Positions 18,227 to 27,092 are shown, numbered from the stretch's first letter. The stretch is DNA of 64,000 nucleotides from Verrucomicrobiota bacterium (GCA_016713365.1 JADJPG010000001.1:234639-298638); one strand, 5' to 3'. A program made the numbers and translations. The notes: a model not told the origin generated them from the sequence alone.

Positions 18227-19450
18227 TCAGGCGGCTGGCAAGGAAACAAAAAACGTGCTGCCGACGCCGGGGCGGGATTCGACCCAAATCTTGCCGCCCT
18301 GACGCTCAAGGATGCGCTGGGCGATGGTCAGCCCGAGGCCTTCGCCGGGACTGGCATCGGGATTAAGGCGGTGAAAAATTTCGAAGATGCGGGGCTGATG
18401 TTCAGTGGCGATACCGATGCCATTGTCGGCCACGGAGTAAATCGCGCGTCCCTCGACCACGCTGCCGGAAATGCCCAGCTCCAACGGCCGATCGGCCGCA
18501 CGATACTTGAGGGCGTTGTCGAACAGGTTTGAGAATACCTGGTTCACCTGGGTGGCGTCCCCGGCGCAATTGGGTACTTCACCGATCGTCACCTTCGCGC
18601 CGGTTTGCTGGACCTGAAACTCGAACGTTTGCGAGATGCTTTTCAACATTGCGCCCATGTCCAGCCGTTCAATCTTCAGCGCCGCCCGGCCGAGGCGGGA
18701 GAACCGCAGGAAGCCGGAGAGCAGCAGGTCCATCTTCTGCACGCCGGCGAGGATGAACTGGATGGCCTCCGGAACGTCCTCGGCGATGATGTCCGACAAC
18801 TCCGCGCCGCTCACGGGCTTGGAGCCAGCCTGATGCAGGCGTTGCTTCAGCCGATCGCAGGCGCCCGCGAGTTCCTTGCTGAAGCCCTGGATGTTCACGA
18901 GCGGCGACCGCAAATCGTGGGAGGCGACGTAGACCACCGTCTCCAGTTCCTTGTTCTTCTCCGCGAGCGTTTCCGCGAGCTCGGACAGTTTTTTCTCCGC
19001 TTCCTTGCGGGCGGTGATGTCCCGAACGAAGCCGGTGAACAAACGCCGATGCACCAGCTTCACTTCGCTGACGGAAAGCTCCATCGGGAACTGGCTGCCA
19101 TCCTTGCGCCGGCCGACCACTTCGCGCCCGATGCCAATGATCTTCGCGTGGCCTGAGCGGAGGTAATTCGCGAGGTAACCATCGTGATGTTCACGGTACG
19201 GTGACGGCATGAGCATGCTGACATTGCGCCCGATCACCTCTGCCGCGGTGTAGCCGAAGATCTGTTCGCACGCGCGGTTCATCGATTCCACGATGCCGCG
19301 CTCGTCGATGGTTACGATGCCCTCGACAGCAGTTTCGAGAATCGCCCGCATCCGCTCCTCGCTCTCGCGCAAGGCGGCTTCCGCCGAGAGGGGCGTCGGA
19401 ACGGGATTAACCGCCGTCGAAGAGTTGGAGTTGGATGCTTCGGAGCTCAT
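18227..19450 (-). CDS. FixL-like PAS histidine kinase without the canonical haem-ligand His
   Basis: 407 aa, no membrane segment. The PAS domain (about residues 30-150) is FixL-like: IVTIDERGIVESMNRA, IGRNVSMLMPSPYREHHDGYL, KIIGIGREVVGRRKDGSQFP, FVRDITARKEAEKK. In Bradyrhizobium FixL the residue just before IIGIGR is the haem-binding His; here it is Lys103, with His101 two residues upstream. A coiled coil, HisKA (SHDLRSPL, phospho-His178) and ATPase (LFDNALKY, DNGIGI, GEGLGLTIAQRI) follow. It is the first gene of a four-gene operon with two receiver proteins or domains and a NarL-type regulator. Confidence 0.9.
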   Translation of the reverse strand: MSSEASNSNSSTAVNPVPTPLSAEAALRESEERMRAILETAVEGIVTIDERGIVESMNRACEQIFGYTAAEVIGRNVSMLMPSPYREHHDGYLANYLRSGHAKIIGIGREVVGRRKDGSQFPMELSVSEVKLVHRRLFTGFVRDITARKEAEKKLSELAETLAEKNKELETVVYVASHDLRSPLVNIQGFSKELAGACDRLKQRLHQAGSKPVSGAELSDIIAEDVPEAIQFILAGVQKMDLLLSGFLRFSRLGRAALKIERLDMGAMLKSISQTFEFQVQQTGAKVTIGEVPNCAGDATQVNQVFSNLFDNALKYRAADRPLELGISGSVVEGRAIYSVADNGIGIATEHQPRIFEIFHRLNPDASPGEGLGLTIAQRILERQGGKIWVESRPGVGSTFFVSLPAA

Positions 19451-19526
19451 GCGCGCGCGGCGACAGTACTATCACCGCGCACGCGAATACCAGCGCTCGA
19501 TTGCAGGAACCGCTCGCTTCCCGGCG

Positions 19527-20408
19527 TTACGCGCCGGCCAGCTGGCTGCGGTATTCCGTCGGCGACTGGCCGATGATTTTCTTGAAGACTCGATTGAAGT
19601 GCGTGAGTGACTGGAAGCCCACTTCGTAGGCGATTTCGCTGACACGCAGATTCGGATTGAGCAGGAGATTCTTCGCCTTCTCGATGCGCAGGCGCGAGAG
19701 GTAGTTGGTGAAGTTGAGGCCGGTGTACTTCTTGAACATCTTGCAGAAGTAAAACGTGGAGGTGTTCACCGCCTTGGCCACATCACCAAGGGAGAGATCC
19801 TCGGTCTGATGTTCCTGGATGAATTGCTTGGCCTTGCTGATCACCGGCGGCTCGGCGTTCTGCTGCTGAACGACGATCTGGTTCGAGATCATCGAGAGAT
19901 GCTGCGCAAAGATGGTGAGGAGCTTGATCATCGATTCATGCTGCTTGGGCGTCAGCACGCGGGTGTCGAAGTAGGCCTTCTTGAGCTCGGTGCGGTCCAC
20001 CGGAACGCCCCATTCTTCGGCGAGCTTGGCGGTGCGTTCGAACTGCGCATTGGTCGGCTTGCGACGGAAAACCTGTCCGGTTTGCAGAAAACCAATCAAC
20101 TGCTCGCCCAGACGGACGGGCACTGCGGTATCGCACAATCCGAAATGGCAAATCACCGTCTGGGGCTCCACAGTGGCGCCTTCGGCCAGTTGTTGCTGGA
20201 CCTGCAGGCAGGCGGCGCAAGCGCGGCTCTTCTGCGCGACCATCGAACAGAACGCGTTTTCGTTCCTCTTGCCGTGATGCGGCAACTGCCAGGACTCCAC
20301 CGGACGCAACGTCACCGGCAAACCTGTCGTTTCGCTGAACGCCCGTTCGTAGTCTTGATAAACTTTGGAACTGGCGAGGACTTCCGTGAGATTTTTGTTG
20401 GCATTCAT
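19527..20408 (-). CDS. AraC-family regulator with PocR sensory domain
   Basis: 293 aa. The N-terminal PocR-type domain (about residues 10-165) carries a cysteine-rich pocket (CSMVAQKSRACAACLQ, VICHFGLCDTAVP). The C-terminal part (about 190-293) has the two helix-turn-helix motifs of AraC proteins (LSLGDVAKAVNTSTFYFCKMFKKYTG and VSEIAYEVGFQSLTHFNRVFKK). PocR domains are thought to bind small organic ligands, and the cysteines suggest metal or redox input. ATG 20408 is used because the domain starts soon after; the frame is open a little further upstream. It is transcribed alone, 76 bp before the two-component operon. Confidence 0.88.
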   Translation of the reverse strand: MNANKNLTEVLASSKVYQDYERAFSETTGLPVTLRPVESWQLPHHGKRNENAFCSMVAQKSRACAACLQVQQQLAEGATVEPQTVICHFGLCDTAVPVRLGEQLIGFLQTGQVFRRKPTNAQFERTAKLAEEWGVPVDRTELKKAYFDTRVLTPKQHESMIKLLTIFAQHLSMISNQIVVQQQNAEPPVISKAKQFIQEHQTEDLSLGDVAKAVNTSTFYFCKMFKKYTGLNFTNYLSRLRIEKAKNLLLNPNLRVSEIAYEVGFQSLTHFNRVFKKIIGQSPTEYRSQLAGA

Positions 20409-20953
20409 TTGTCGTTCGTTGTTTCCGTGTTGTCTCAGAACTTGTTTCAGTGCAGACAAATTACGGAAGGCAGCTGCCGCCAACAATTGGGGCGCCGCCT
20501 GATCGCGTGCAGGGGGATCGGATCGAGGTGAGTAAGGGAAACCCTTACACCGGCGCGACTATTCTTCGGAATTCCCCAAAAAAGTGACAGAAACCTTCCA
20601 CTGAGTAGGAAAGTTGAAGTCCGCGGGAACGAGAGCGTCGTCACTAGCCTCTCTCACCGTGAACAAGAAAAGTTCGAAGCGCTTGCTGCACCGCCGCCAA
20701 CCAGCGGGTGCTGGAAAGCGCGTTTCACTTCGCCAAAATCCGACCACGAATGAGCGCAAGGGCATGACAAGGGATGGCCGAAAACGGGCGAAAAGCGGTG
20801 ATGAATCGGCGACTGAGTCGATCTCCGCGGATTCCGAATTCACCTTTGACACTCGCCCCCCCTATTGGCAAGGTTCCGCCTCACTTTAACCGTTACTGAG
20901 GTAAAGCACGCGGAGCGAAGCCGTTTCCGCAGGCGCCTCTTGTTTGGAATTTT
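20409..20953. other. 545-bp intergenic region between divergent regulator and pfk genes
   Basis: No convincing gene. Short open frames on both strands here have no domain-like composition. It must hold the promoters for the AraC-type gene (leftward) and for pfk (rightward). A TTTGACA box occurs at 20845-20851 without a good -10 partner. An inverted repeat lies at 20532-20548. A GGAA ribosome site precedes the pfk ATG. Confidence 0.6.
20532..20548. repeat. Inverted repeat, possible operator
   Basis: GTAAGGG-AAA-CCCTTAC is a perfect 7-bp inverted repeat about 125 bp upstream of the PocR-AraC start codon. No T-run follows, so it is more likely an operator than a terminator. Which regulator binds it is unknown. 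Confidence 0.4.
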
Positions 20954-22225
20954 ATGGCAGAACTAGTTGGCAATCTCTTGGTCGCTCAATCCGGTGGACC
21001 GACCGCAGTCATCAACGCGAGTATCGCTGGCGTCATTCAGGAAGCCGGCCGTCACGAGTTCATTGAGGAAATTTACGGCGGCCTCAATGGCATCTACGGC
21101 ATCCTGCGCGAGCAGTTGATCGACCTCAACGACGAGAAGGCCAAGTCTATCGAAGGGCTGAAATACACGCCCGCTGCCGCCCTCGGCACCTGCCGCTACA
21201 AGCTCGATTTCAAGAAGAAGCCCGAACAAGCCGCGAAAGACATGGACCGGCTGTTCGAAGTCTTTCAGGCGCACAACATCCGCTACTTCTTCTACGCCGG
21301 CGGCAATGATTCCCAGGACACGAACCACAAGATCCACGAGGAAGCCATCAAGCGCGGCTACGAAATGCGTGTCATGGGCGTGCCGAAGACGATCGACAAC
21401 GATCTCCCGCACACCGACCACTGCCCCGGCTACGGCTCGGTGATCAAGTACAACGCCACGACCGTGATGGAAATCGCTGCGGACGTCAGCGCGATGGCCA
21501 CCGACGACGGCTCCTGCGTCATCATTGAAGTCATGGGCCGCTCTGCCGGCTGGATCGCTGCCGGCACCGTGCTCGCCAAGCGTAGTCCGGACGACGCGCC
21601 GCACATCATTCTCCTCCCGGAACTCCCGTTCGATCAGGCCAAGTTCCTCGATCGCGTGAAGGAAGTCGTCTCCCGCATCGGCTACTGCGTCGTTGTCGTT
21701 GGCGAAGGCCTCAAGGACGCCTCCGGCAAGCCGCTCGCCGCCGACTCCTCCCGCCTAGATGCGTTCGGCCATCCGGTTCTCTCCGGCATGGGCGAATACC
21801 TTGAAGCGCTCGTCACCAAGAGCCTCAAGCTCAAGAGCCGCAGCGTGAAGCTCGGCTACGCCCAGCGCGCCGCCGCGCATTTCGCGAGCCAGACGGACGC
21901 CACCGAAGCCGCCGCCTGCGGCGAAGCTGCGGTTCGTGCTGCCGTCGATGGCAAGAGCGGTTTCATGGTGAAGATCGTTCGCCAGTCCAGCGCTCCTTAC
22001 AAGTGGACCACCGACCTCCAGCCGCTCGGCGACATCGCCAATGTGGAGCACTTCATTCCGCGCGAGTGGATCAGCGAAGACGGCTTCCTCCCGAACGAGA
22101 AGTTCATCGAGTACGCCCAGCCGCTGATCATCGGCGAAGTGAAGGTTCCGATCGAAAACGGCCTGCCGAAGTTCATCACCCTCGAGCGCAGCCCAGTCGA
22201 GAAGAAGCTCGCTCCGCGCGAGTAA
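20954..22225 (+). CDS. pfp: Pyrophosphate-dependent 6-phosphofructokinase
   Basis: Glycolytic enzyme of 423 aa that phosphorylates fructose 6-phosphate, here predicted to use PPi reversibly. Motifs: SGGPTAVINAS at the N-terminus, GGNDSQDT with Asp119, PKTIDND with Lys145 and catalytic Asp148/Asp150, and EVMGRSAGW. In the family, Asp at the GGDD position and Lys in PKTIDND mark PPi use, while ATP enzymes carry Gly at both. ATG 20954 has GGAA just upstream. A strong hairpin terminator follows, so it is a single-gene unit. Confidence 0.9.
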   Translation: MAELVGNLLVAQSGGPTAVINASIAGVIQEAGRHEFIEEIYGGLNGIYGILREQLIDLNDEKAKSIEGLKYTPAAALGTCRYKLDFKKKPEQAAKDMDRLFEVFQAHNIRYFFYAGGNDSQDTNHKIHEEAIKRGYEMRVMGVPKTIDNDLPHTDHCPGYGSVIKYNATTVMEIAADVSAMATDDGSCVIIEVMGRSAGWIAAGTVLAKRSPDDAPHIILLPELPFDQAKFLDRVKEVVSRIGYCVVVVGEGLKDASGKPLAADSSRLDAFGHPVLSGMGEYLEALVTKSLKLKSRSVKLGYAQRAAAHFASQTDATEAAACGEAAVRAAVDGKSGFMVKIVRQSSAPYKWTTDLQPLGDIANVEHFIPREWISEDGFLPNEKFIEYAQPLIIGEVKVPIENGLPKFITLERSPVEKKLAPRE

Positions 22226-22250
22226 CTCACGTCTAAAACATCTTTTACCG

Positions 22251-22285
22251 AACGAGGGCGGACTTTCCGCCCTCGTTTGCTTTTC
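22251..22285 (+). terminator. Rho-independent terminator after pfp
   Basis: Perfect 12-bp stem (AACGAGGGCGGA at 22251-22262, TCCGCCCTCGTT at 22266-22277) with a 3-nt loop, then TGCTTTTC. It lies 25 bp after the pfp stop codon. Confidence 0.9.
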
Positions 22286-22378
22286 AGCGGACAGCGACAG
22301 CCAAACACACTTCAAACTTCCCGCGCACGCCGCGGTTCGCTACACGTTTCCTCGCCGTTGTAGAAACCGCCACCATTC

Positions 22379-23104
22379 GTGAACACCATTGCCAAACAAG
22401 CCGTTGCCGCCGCACGCGAACTGTCCGCCGCGGTTGATCGGCTGAAGTTTCAATCGCCCGTCGCCTACGTCTACAACCCGCTCGCCTACGCCTGGACACC
22501 GCACGAGCTGTATCTCGCGAAGCACGCCGCCAGTCGCAAGAGAGTGATGTTTCTCGGGATGAACCCCGGCCCGTTCGGCATGGCGCAAACCGGCGTTCCT
22601 TTTGGGGAAATCGCTGCAGTGCGCGACTGGATCGGCGTCAGCTCCGATGTCGCCCAGCCCAAAAAGATCCACCCAAAGCGCCCCATCGAAGGATTCGCCT
22701 GCACGCGTTCTGAAGTCAGCGGCCGAAGACTGTGGGGCTTGTTTGCCGAACGGTTCGGCACAGCGGAAAAGTTCTTCGAAGATCACTTCGTCGCGAACTA
22801 CTGCCCGCTCGCGTTCATGGACGAAGGTGGCCGCAATCTCACGCCGGACAAATTTCCCGCTGCCGATGCCGATCCGCTCTACGCCGTTTGCGATGAACAT
22901 CTGCGCGCGCTCGTCAGCGCCTTGAAGCCGGAATGGGTGATCGGGGTCGGCGATTTCGCGGAGAAACGCGCCCGCGAAGCGCTGGAAGGAATGAACGTGC
23001 AGTTCGGCAAAGTGCTGCATCCGAGCCCGGCGAGCCCCGCCGCCAATCGCGGTTGGTCCGCCGCCGCCACGAAGCAACTCAAGGCTCTTGGGATTTGGAA
23101 GTGA
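22379..23104 (+). CDS. SMUG1-type uracil-DNA glycosylase
   Basis: DNA repair enzyme of 241 aa that removes uracil and oxidised pyrimidines. It has the family motif 1 MNPGPFGMAQTGVPFGE, the long loop with RDWIGV and HPKRPIEGFACTRSEVSG, VANYCPLAFMDEGGRNLTPD, and motif 2 HPSPASPAANRGW. These match SMUG1, a family found sporadically in bacteria, rather than Ung. GTG 22379 is the only well-placed start. No neighbour suggests an operon; the next gene is 125 bp downstream. Confidence 0.9.
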   Translation: MNTIAKQAVAAARELSAAVDRLKFQSPVAYVYNPLAYAWTPHELYLAKHAASRKRVMFLGMNPGPFGMAQTGVPFGEIAAVRDWIGVSSDVAQPKKIHPKRPIEGFACTRSEVSGRRLWGLFAERFGTAEKFFEDHFVANYCPLAFMDEGGRNLTPDKFPAADADPLYAVCDEHLRALVSALKPEWVIGVGDFAEKRAREALEGMNVQFGKVLHPSPASPAANRGWSAAATKQLKALGIWK

Positions 23105-23229
23105 GCGAAACAGACGAGAACGAAGGAAACTAAGCTCAGCTCGCCACTTTGTTCTCTTCGTTCCCTCCCGTTACCTTCCCGGCCAACTTTCACCTTCCAA
23201 GCCGTCAGCGGGAGTCCTAGTTTAAAGCC

Positions 23230-24585
23230 ATGTTCGATAATCTCAGCGGCAAGCTTCAGAACGCCTTTCGCTCGTTGCGCGGGCTGAGCAAAATCTCCGA
23301 GACCAACGTCGCCGACAGCCTCCGCGAAGTCCGCATGGCGTTGCTCGATGCCGACGTGAACTTCAAGGTCGTGAAGGATTTCATCGACCGCGTGAAGGAG
23401 AAATCGCTCGGTCAGGAAGTTATTGCCGCTGTCCATCCCGGCCAGCAGATCATCAAGATTATCCACGATGAACTCGTGACCTTGCTGGGCAGCGAGAACG
23501 CCGCGCTCGAGCTCAAGAGCATCCCAGCCATTCTGATGATGGTCGGCTTGCACGGCTCCGGTAAAACCACCTCGTCCGGCAAGCTCGCGCGCCTCCTTCA
23601 GAAGCAAGGCCGCACCCCGTTGCTCGTCGCCGCGGACGTTTATCGTCCCGCCGCCATGGATCAGCTCGCAACGTTGGGCGAGAAGCTCGGAGTGCCGGTG
23701 TTCGTGAAGAAGGGCGAGACGGACGTCCTCAAGATCGCCCGCGAGGCCCGCGACTTCGCTGTCGCACAGAAGTGCAACACGCTCATCTTCGATACCGCCG
23801 GCCGCCTGCAAATCGACGAGCCGCTCGTGCAGGAACTCGTTCGACTGCGCGACCTCGTGCAGCCGGATGAAATTCTCCTCGTGCTCGACGCCGCGACCGG
23901 CCAAGAAGCCGTCAACGTCGCCACGCACTTCGACAGCGCGCTCAAGATTACCGGCAGCATTCTTACCAAGCTGGACGGCGACGCGCGCGGCGGTGCGGCG
24001 CTGAGCATGAAGACGGTGACGCAGAAGCCGATCAAGTTCATGGGCGTCGGCGAAAAGCTCGAGGACTTCGAGCCGTTCCATCCCGAGCGCATGGCGTCGC
24101 GCATTCTGGGCATGGGCGACGTCGTCAGCCTCGTCGAACGCGCCGCTGAGGCCGTGGACGAGGAGGATGCGAAGAAGCTCGAGGAGAAGATGCGCAAGGG
24201 CGAGTTCACGCTCGAAGATTTCCTCGATCAGCTGCGCGCGATGAAAAAGCTCGGCTCGCTCGAAAGCATCGTCGGCATGCTGCCCGGCGGCGCGGAAGTG
24301 CTGAAGCAGACCGACATGAGCAAGCAGGAGAAGGAATTCAAGCGCATGGAAGGGATGATTTGCGGCATGACGTTCGAGGAACGTCGCAAGCCACAAATCC
24401 TCAACGCCAGCCGTCGCAAACGCATCGCCAAAGGCAGCGGCGTGACCGTGGCCGAGCTGAACACATTGCTCAATCGATTCACGCAGATGCAGCAGATGAT
24501 GCGAAAGATGGGCAAGTTCCAGAAGATGATGGCGAAGATGGGCGGTGGAGGCGGTGGCGGTATGCCCGGAATGTTCCGTCGCTAA
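23230..24585 (+). CDS. ffh: Signal recognition particle protein Ffh
   Basis: GTPase subunit of the signal recognition particle; binds 4.5S RNA and signal sequences to deliver nascent membrane proteins to FtsY. 451 aa: N domain (1 to about 90), P-loop GLHGSGKTT at 106-114, DTAGR at 188-192, TKLD at 246-249, GVGEKLEDFEPFHPERMASRILGMGD, then the Met-rich M domain (about 300-451) with RRKRIAKGSGV and a C-terminal Met/Gly tail. The length is normal for the family. ATG 23230 begins FDNLSGKLQNAFRSLRG as usual. Confidence 0.97.
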   Translation: MFDNLSGKLQNAFRSLRGLSKISETNVADSLREVRMALLDADVNFKVVKDFIDRVKEKSLGQEVIAAVHPGQQIIKIIHDELVTLLGSENAALELKSIPAILMMVGLHGSGKTTSSGKLARLLQKQGRTPLLVAADVYRPAAMDQLATLGEKLGVPVFVKKGETDVLKIAREARDFAVAQKCNTLIFDTAGRLQIDEPLVQELVRLRDLVQPDEILLVLDAATGQEAVNVATHFDSALKITGSILTKLDGDARGGAALSMKTVTQKPIKFMGVGEKLEDFEPFHPERMASRILGMGDVVSLVERAAEAVDEEDAKKLEEKMRKGEFTLEDFLDQLRAMKKLGSLESIVGMLPGGAEVLKQTDMSKQEKEFKRMEGMICGMTFEERRKPQILNASRRKRIAKGSGVTVAELNTLLNRFTQMQQMMRKMGKFQKMMAKMGGGGGGGMPGMFRR

Positions 24586-24597
24586 TCAAAGATTCCA

Positions 24598-25035
24598 ATG
24601 GTTCACGTCGCTTCCATCCTTCGACCGGCGACGTTGCTGGCGATCAATCTTCTGCTGCTGATGATCTGGGGTTTCGCCGGCATCAGCAAGGTGCAGGACG
24701 GAATGCCGTCGTGGTTCGACGACAAGTTCGGCAAGACGTTCCTCGGCACTTTCCCGGGGCTGAAGGCGACGTTTTGGATTCTCACTGTGTCGGAACTCGT
24801 CGCCTTCGCATTGGCGATCGTCTCGCTCGTGCGCATTGAGTTTCTGCGCCAAAGACCGCCCACGTTTCTGGCGGCGACGGCGGTGTGGAGTCTGTTCGTG
24901 TTTCTCCAGCTGGGGTTTGGTCAATGGTTGACGGGCGAGTTCAGCGGCGCGTTCCAGCAGTTCATGTATTTCTGCGGCACACTGCTGACGTTGCAGGTCA
25001 TCCAGGCCTCAAACAAATCGTCCTCTGCCTCGTGA
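24598..25035 (+). CDS. DoxX-like four-helix membrane protein
   Basis: 145 aa with about four membrane segments (residues 10-30, 60-80, 88-105, 115-135), FAGISKVQDGMPSWF near the first loop and ELVAFALAIVSLV in the second helix. This pattern resembles DoxX/MauE-like small integral membrane proteins. Function is not known. It starts 12 bp after ffh and ends 4 bp before the next gene, so the three may be cotranscribed. Confidence 0.6.
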   Translation: MVHVASILRPATLLAINLLLLMIWGFAGISKVQDGMPSWFDDKFGKTFLGTFPGLKATFWILTVSELVAFALAIVSLVRIEFLRQRPPTFLAATAVWSLFVFLQLGFGQWLTGEFSGAFQQFMYFCGTLLTLQVIQASNKSSSAS

Positions 25036-25039
25036 CGCG

Positions 25040-25936
25040 ATGAAGCCGGCTTTCATCGCTGCGATCCTCACCGCACTCTCTTTCATTGCGTGCTCCTCGG
25101 CACCACTGCCGCCGTTGGGTGAAAACGATTTCAAGGGCACCGGCATCTGCCAGCTTGCGGTCCACGGCTTCGCGTTTCCCGCGCAGTCCGAGAAAGCCAT
25201 CAACGACTCCGTCCGCCAGCTCCTTGAACGCCATCGCGTCGCGCTTGGGTTTGTGCCGAAGCCGGACTTCCGCCTGCGCATGAGAGTTTTCGGAAACTAC
25301 GCGGACTACACCAACGCCACGTTCAGCCTCTACTGGACGAACGCCGCCGACCGACGCGCGTTGCAAGGACGCCCCTTCACTGTCGCCGGGTTCTACACTT
25401 CTGCGACAAAGGAAATCGTGACGTGGAAGCAGCAGATGCCCGGCTTCCTCGGCACCACGCTGCTGCACGAGGCGAGTCACGCCATCATGGACGCGCATTA
25501 CGACAACGTCCCGGCGTGGTTGATGGAAGGTTCGGCGGATTACTTCGCGTTTGCGCTGCATCCGCCGGGGGAATTGCAGCAACGCATGATGCGCCAGCGT
25601 TGGACGCGCCTGAACGAATGGCTCCGCGACCGCAGCCTGCTGCCGTTGGAAAAACTCCTGAATGCTACGAACACCGACTTCAAGCACCTCGATCCCGAGA
25701 AGGCTTACACCACCAGCTGGTCACTCTTTCAGCTGTTGATGAGCAATAACAACAACCGGACCATGATGCTCACGATGCTCGGTGAGCGACAGTCTTTGCA
25801 CGAAAAGCCGCCCGAATGCTCGGCCCAGATCGACCGCTTGCACTACGGCGGCTTGAAGAAACTCGAAACCGCCTGGCACGCCTGGATCATCGCCGGTTCT
25901 TCCGCCACGAACGCGCCGCGGGGCCAATTGAGATAA
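25040..25936 (+). CDS. Lipoprotein zinc metallopeptidase-like protein (gluzincin)
   Basis: 298 aa. Signal peptide with a lipobox (LSFIAC, Cys about 18), so probably membrane-anchored. The zinc site is HEASH at 143-147 with Glu163 in WLMEGSADYFAF as third ligand, the gluzincin/DUF1570-like arrangement seen in proteins of Planctomycetes and Verrucomicrobia. The second half is helical. Substrates are unknown. It follows the DoxX-like gene by 4 bp. Confidence 0.75.
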   Translation: MKPAFIAAILTALSFIACSSAPLPPLGENDFKGTGICQLAVHGFAFPAQSEKAINDSVRQLLERHRVALGFVPKPDFRLRMRVFGNYADYTNATFSLYWTNAADRRALQGRPFTVAGFYTSATKEIVTWKQQMPGFLGTTLLHEASHAIMDAHYDNVPAWLMEGSADYFAFALHPPGELQQRMMRQRWTRLNEWLRDRSLLPLEKLLNATNTDFKHLDPEKAYTTSWSLFQLLMSNNNNRTMMLTMLGERQSLHEKPPECSAQIDRLHYGGLKKLETAWHAWIIAGSSATNAPRGQLR

Positions 25937-26038
25937 GCCAGCCCGCGCCGAGCGATTCCCGCCGCATTCCTTGACGCCACCAGATGCTGTGTGTTACCAA
26001 CGCCCAAGCCACAATTAGCTGTGGCGTGGCTTAGTTCT

Positions 26039-26493
26039 ATGCGTTGTCCCAAATGCGGCTGTCAGGACGATAAAGTGATCGATTCGCGCGCCTCCGGCGG
26101 CGGAACGACCATTCGGCGCCGTCGTGAATGCCTCGGATGCGAGCATCGCTACACCACTTACGAGGAAATCGAACGTCCGCACCTGATGGTCCTGAAGCGC
26201 GACGGGCGTTCGGAAGAACTTTCCCGCGACAAGTTGATTTCGAGCATCCTGAAGGCGTGTCAAAAAAGACCGGTCACGCAGGAGGCGATCACGGAGCTCG
26301 TAGAAAACATCCTCGAGGATCTCGCCCGTAATTTCGACCGTGAAGTTCCCTACGGCGCGGTCGGCACGCGCGTGATGGAAGGCCTGCGCGAGCTGGACCC
26401 GGTCGCCTACGTCCGTTACGCGAGCATTTACCGGCGCTTCGAGGAAGCGACGGATTTCGTCCAGGAAGTCAAAAAGCTGGAAAAGCCCCATGA
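26039..26493 (+). CDS. nrdR: Transcriptional repressor NrdR (C-terminal frame break)
   Basis: ATP-cone repressor of ribonucleotide reductase genes. Zinc finger C3, C6, C31, C34 (MRCPKCG ... RRRECLGCEHRYTTYEEIE), then ATP-cone with VLKRDGRSEELSRDKL and VGTRVMEGLRELDPVAYVRYASIYRRF. As sequenced, the frame does not stop at the normal place but runs to 26821, out of frame over the next gene. If the C4 run at 26486-26489 lacked one C, the frame would end in TGA at 26491-26493, giving about 151 aa, the normal NrdR length. I annotate that end. No nrd genes or NrdR boxes were seen in the window. Confidence 0.85.
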
Positions 26494-26561
26494 TACTCTT
26501 ATGACCAATTGCCACGGTATTTTAAGACCACGGACGAGGAACGATCCGTGTTCCGCGCACG

Positions 26562-27083
26562 ATGCTTCGACGAGTCAGGCTGATCGGCGATTCCGCCGCG
26601 TGGCTGGATACCGAGCTCGTCGCGCACGCCGCGGAGGCGGTTCTCCACTTCTTCAAATCCGAGAAGGGCAAGCACAGCGTGTCCGTCGCCGAATTCTCGG
26701 AAGCTCTCGAACGCGTGCTGCGCGGACTGGGCATCGATGTCAAAGCGGATGGCAAAGCTGGCGTGCCTTCGGCCGAAACCGTTTCACTTCCCCAATCCAC
26801 ACCCCGCGTCGTGGAAGCTGATCTTCGATTGCTGGCGGGCGAATCGGATCTCGGTGGCGAACTCGTGTTCTTCCCGCGCCTGCGCGATGCCATCCGCCGC
26901 GAACTCGACGGTTCCCCGACGATTCTCCGCTTCAGCGGCCTGCGCGAATGCGTCAAGCAGCTCACCGGCGCCAAACGCTGGAGCACGCACTGCCAGACGT
27001 TGAACGACCAAATCGTCGACTACCTGCGCACCTGCCTGGGCGCAGAACGATCGGGTGCCAGCTGCGCGCTGGTGGTTTGCTGA
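26562..27083 (+). CDS. Conserved-looking hypothetical protein
   Basis: 173 aa with no domain I recognise. The N-terminus reads RLIGDSAAWLDTELVAHAAEAVLHFFKSEKG; the middle is acidic and proline-containing. ALERVLRGLGIDV and LRDAIRRELDGSP suggest helices, and four cysteines lie near the C-terminus (CLGAERSGASCALVVC region). It lies between nrdR and a HIT gene, ending 9 bp before the latter. The codon pattern supports a real gene. The start is uncertain because of the indel suspected at the end of nrdR. Confidence 0.6.
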   Translation: MLRRVRLIGDSAAWLDTELVAHAAEAVLHFFKSEKGKHSVSVAEFSEALERVLRGLGIDVKADGKAGVPSAETVSLPQSTPRVVEADLRLLAGESDLGGELVFFPRLRDAIRRELDGSPTILRFSGLRECVKQLTGAKRWSTHCQTLNDQIVDYLRTCLGAERSGASCALVVC

Positions 27084-27092
27084 AGATTTCCC

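Noticed and set aside
20614..20889. 91-aa plus-strand frame in the regulator-pfp gap
   Set aside because: Weak start, Arg/Ser/Thr-rich low-complexity product, no ribosome site.
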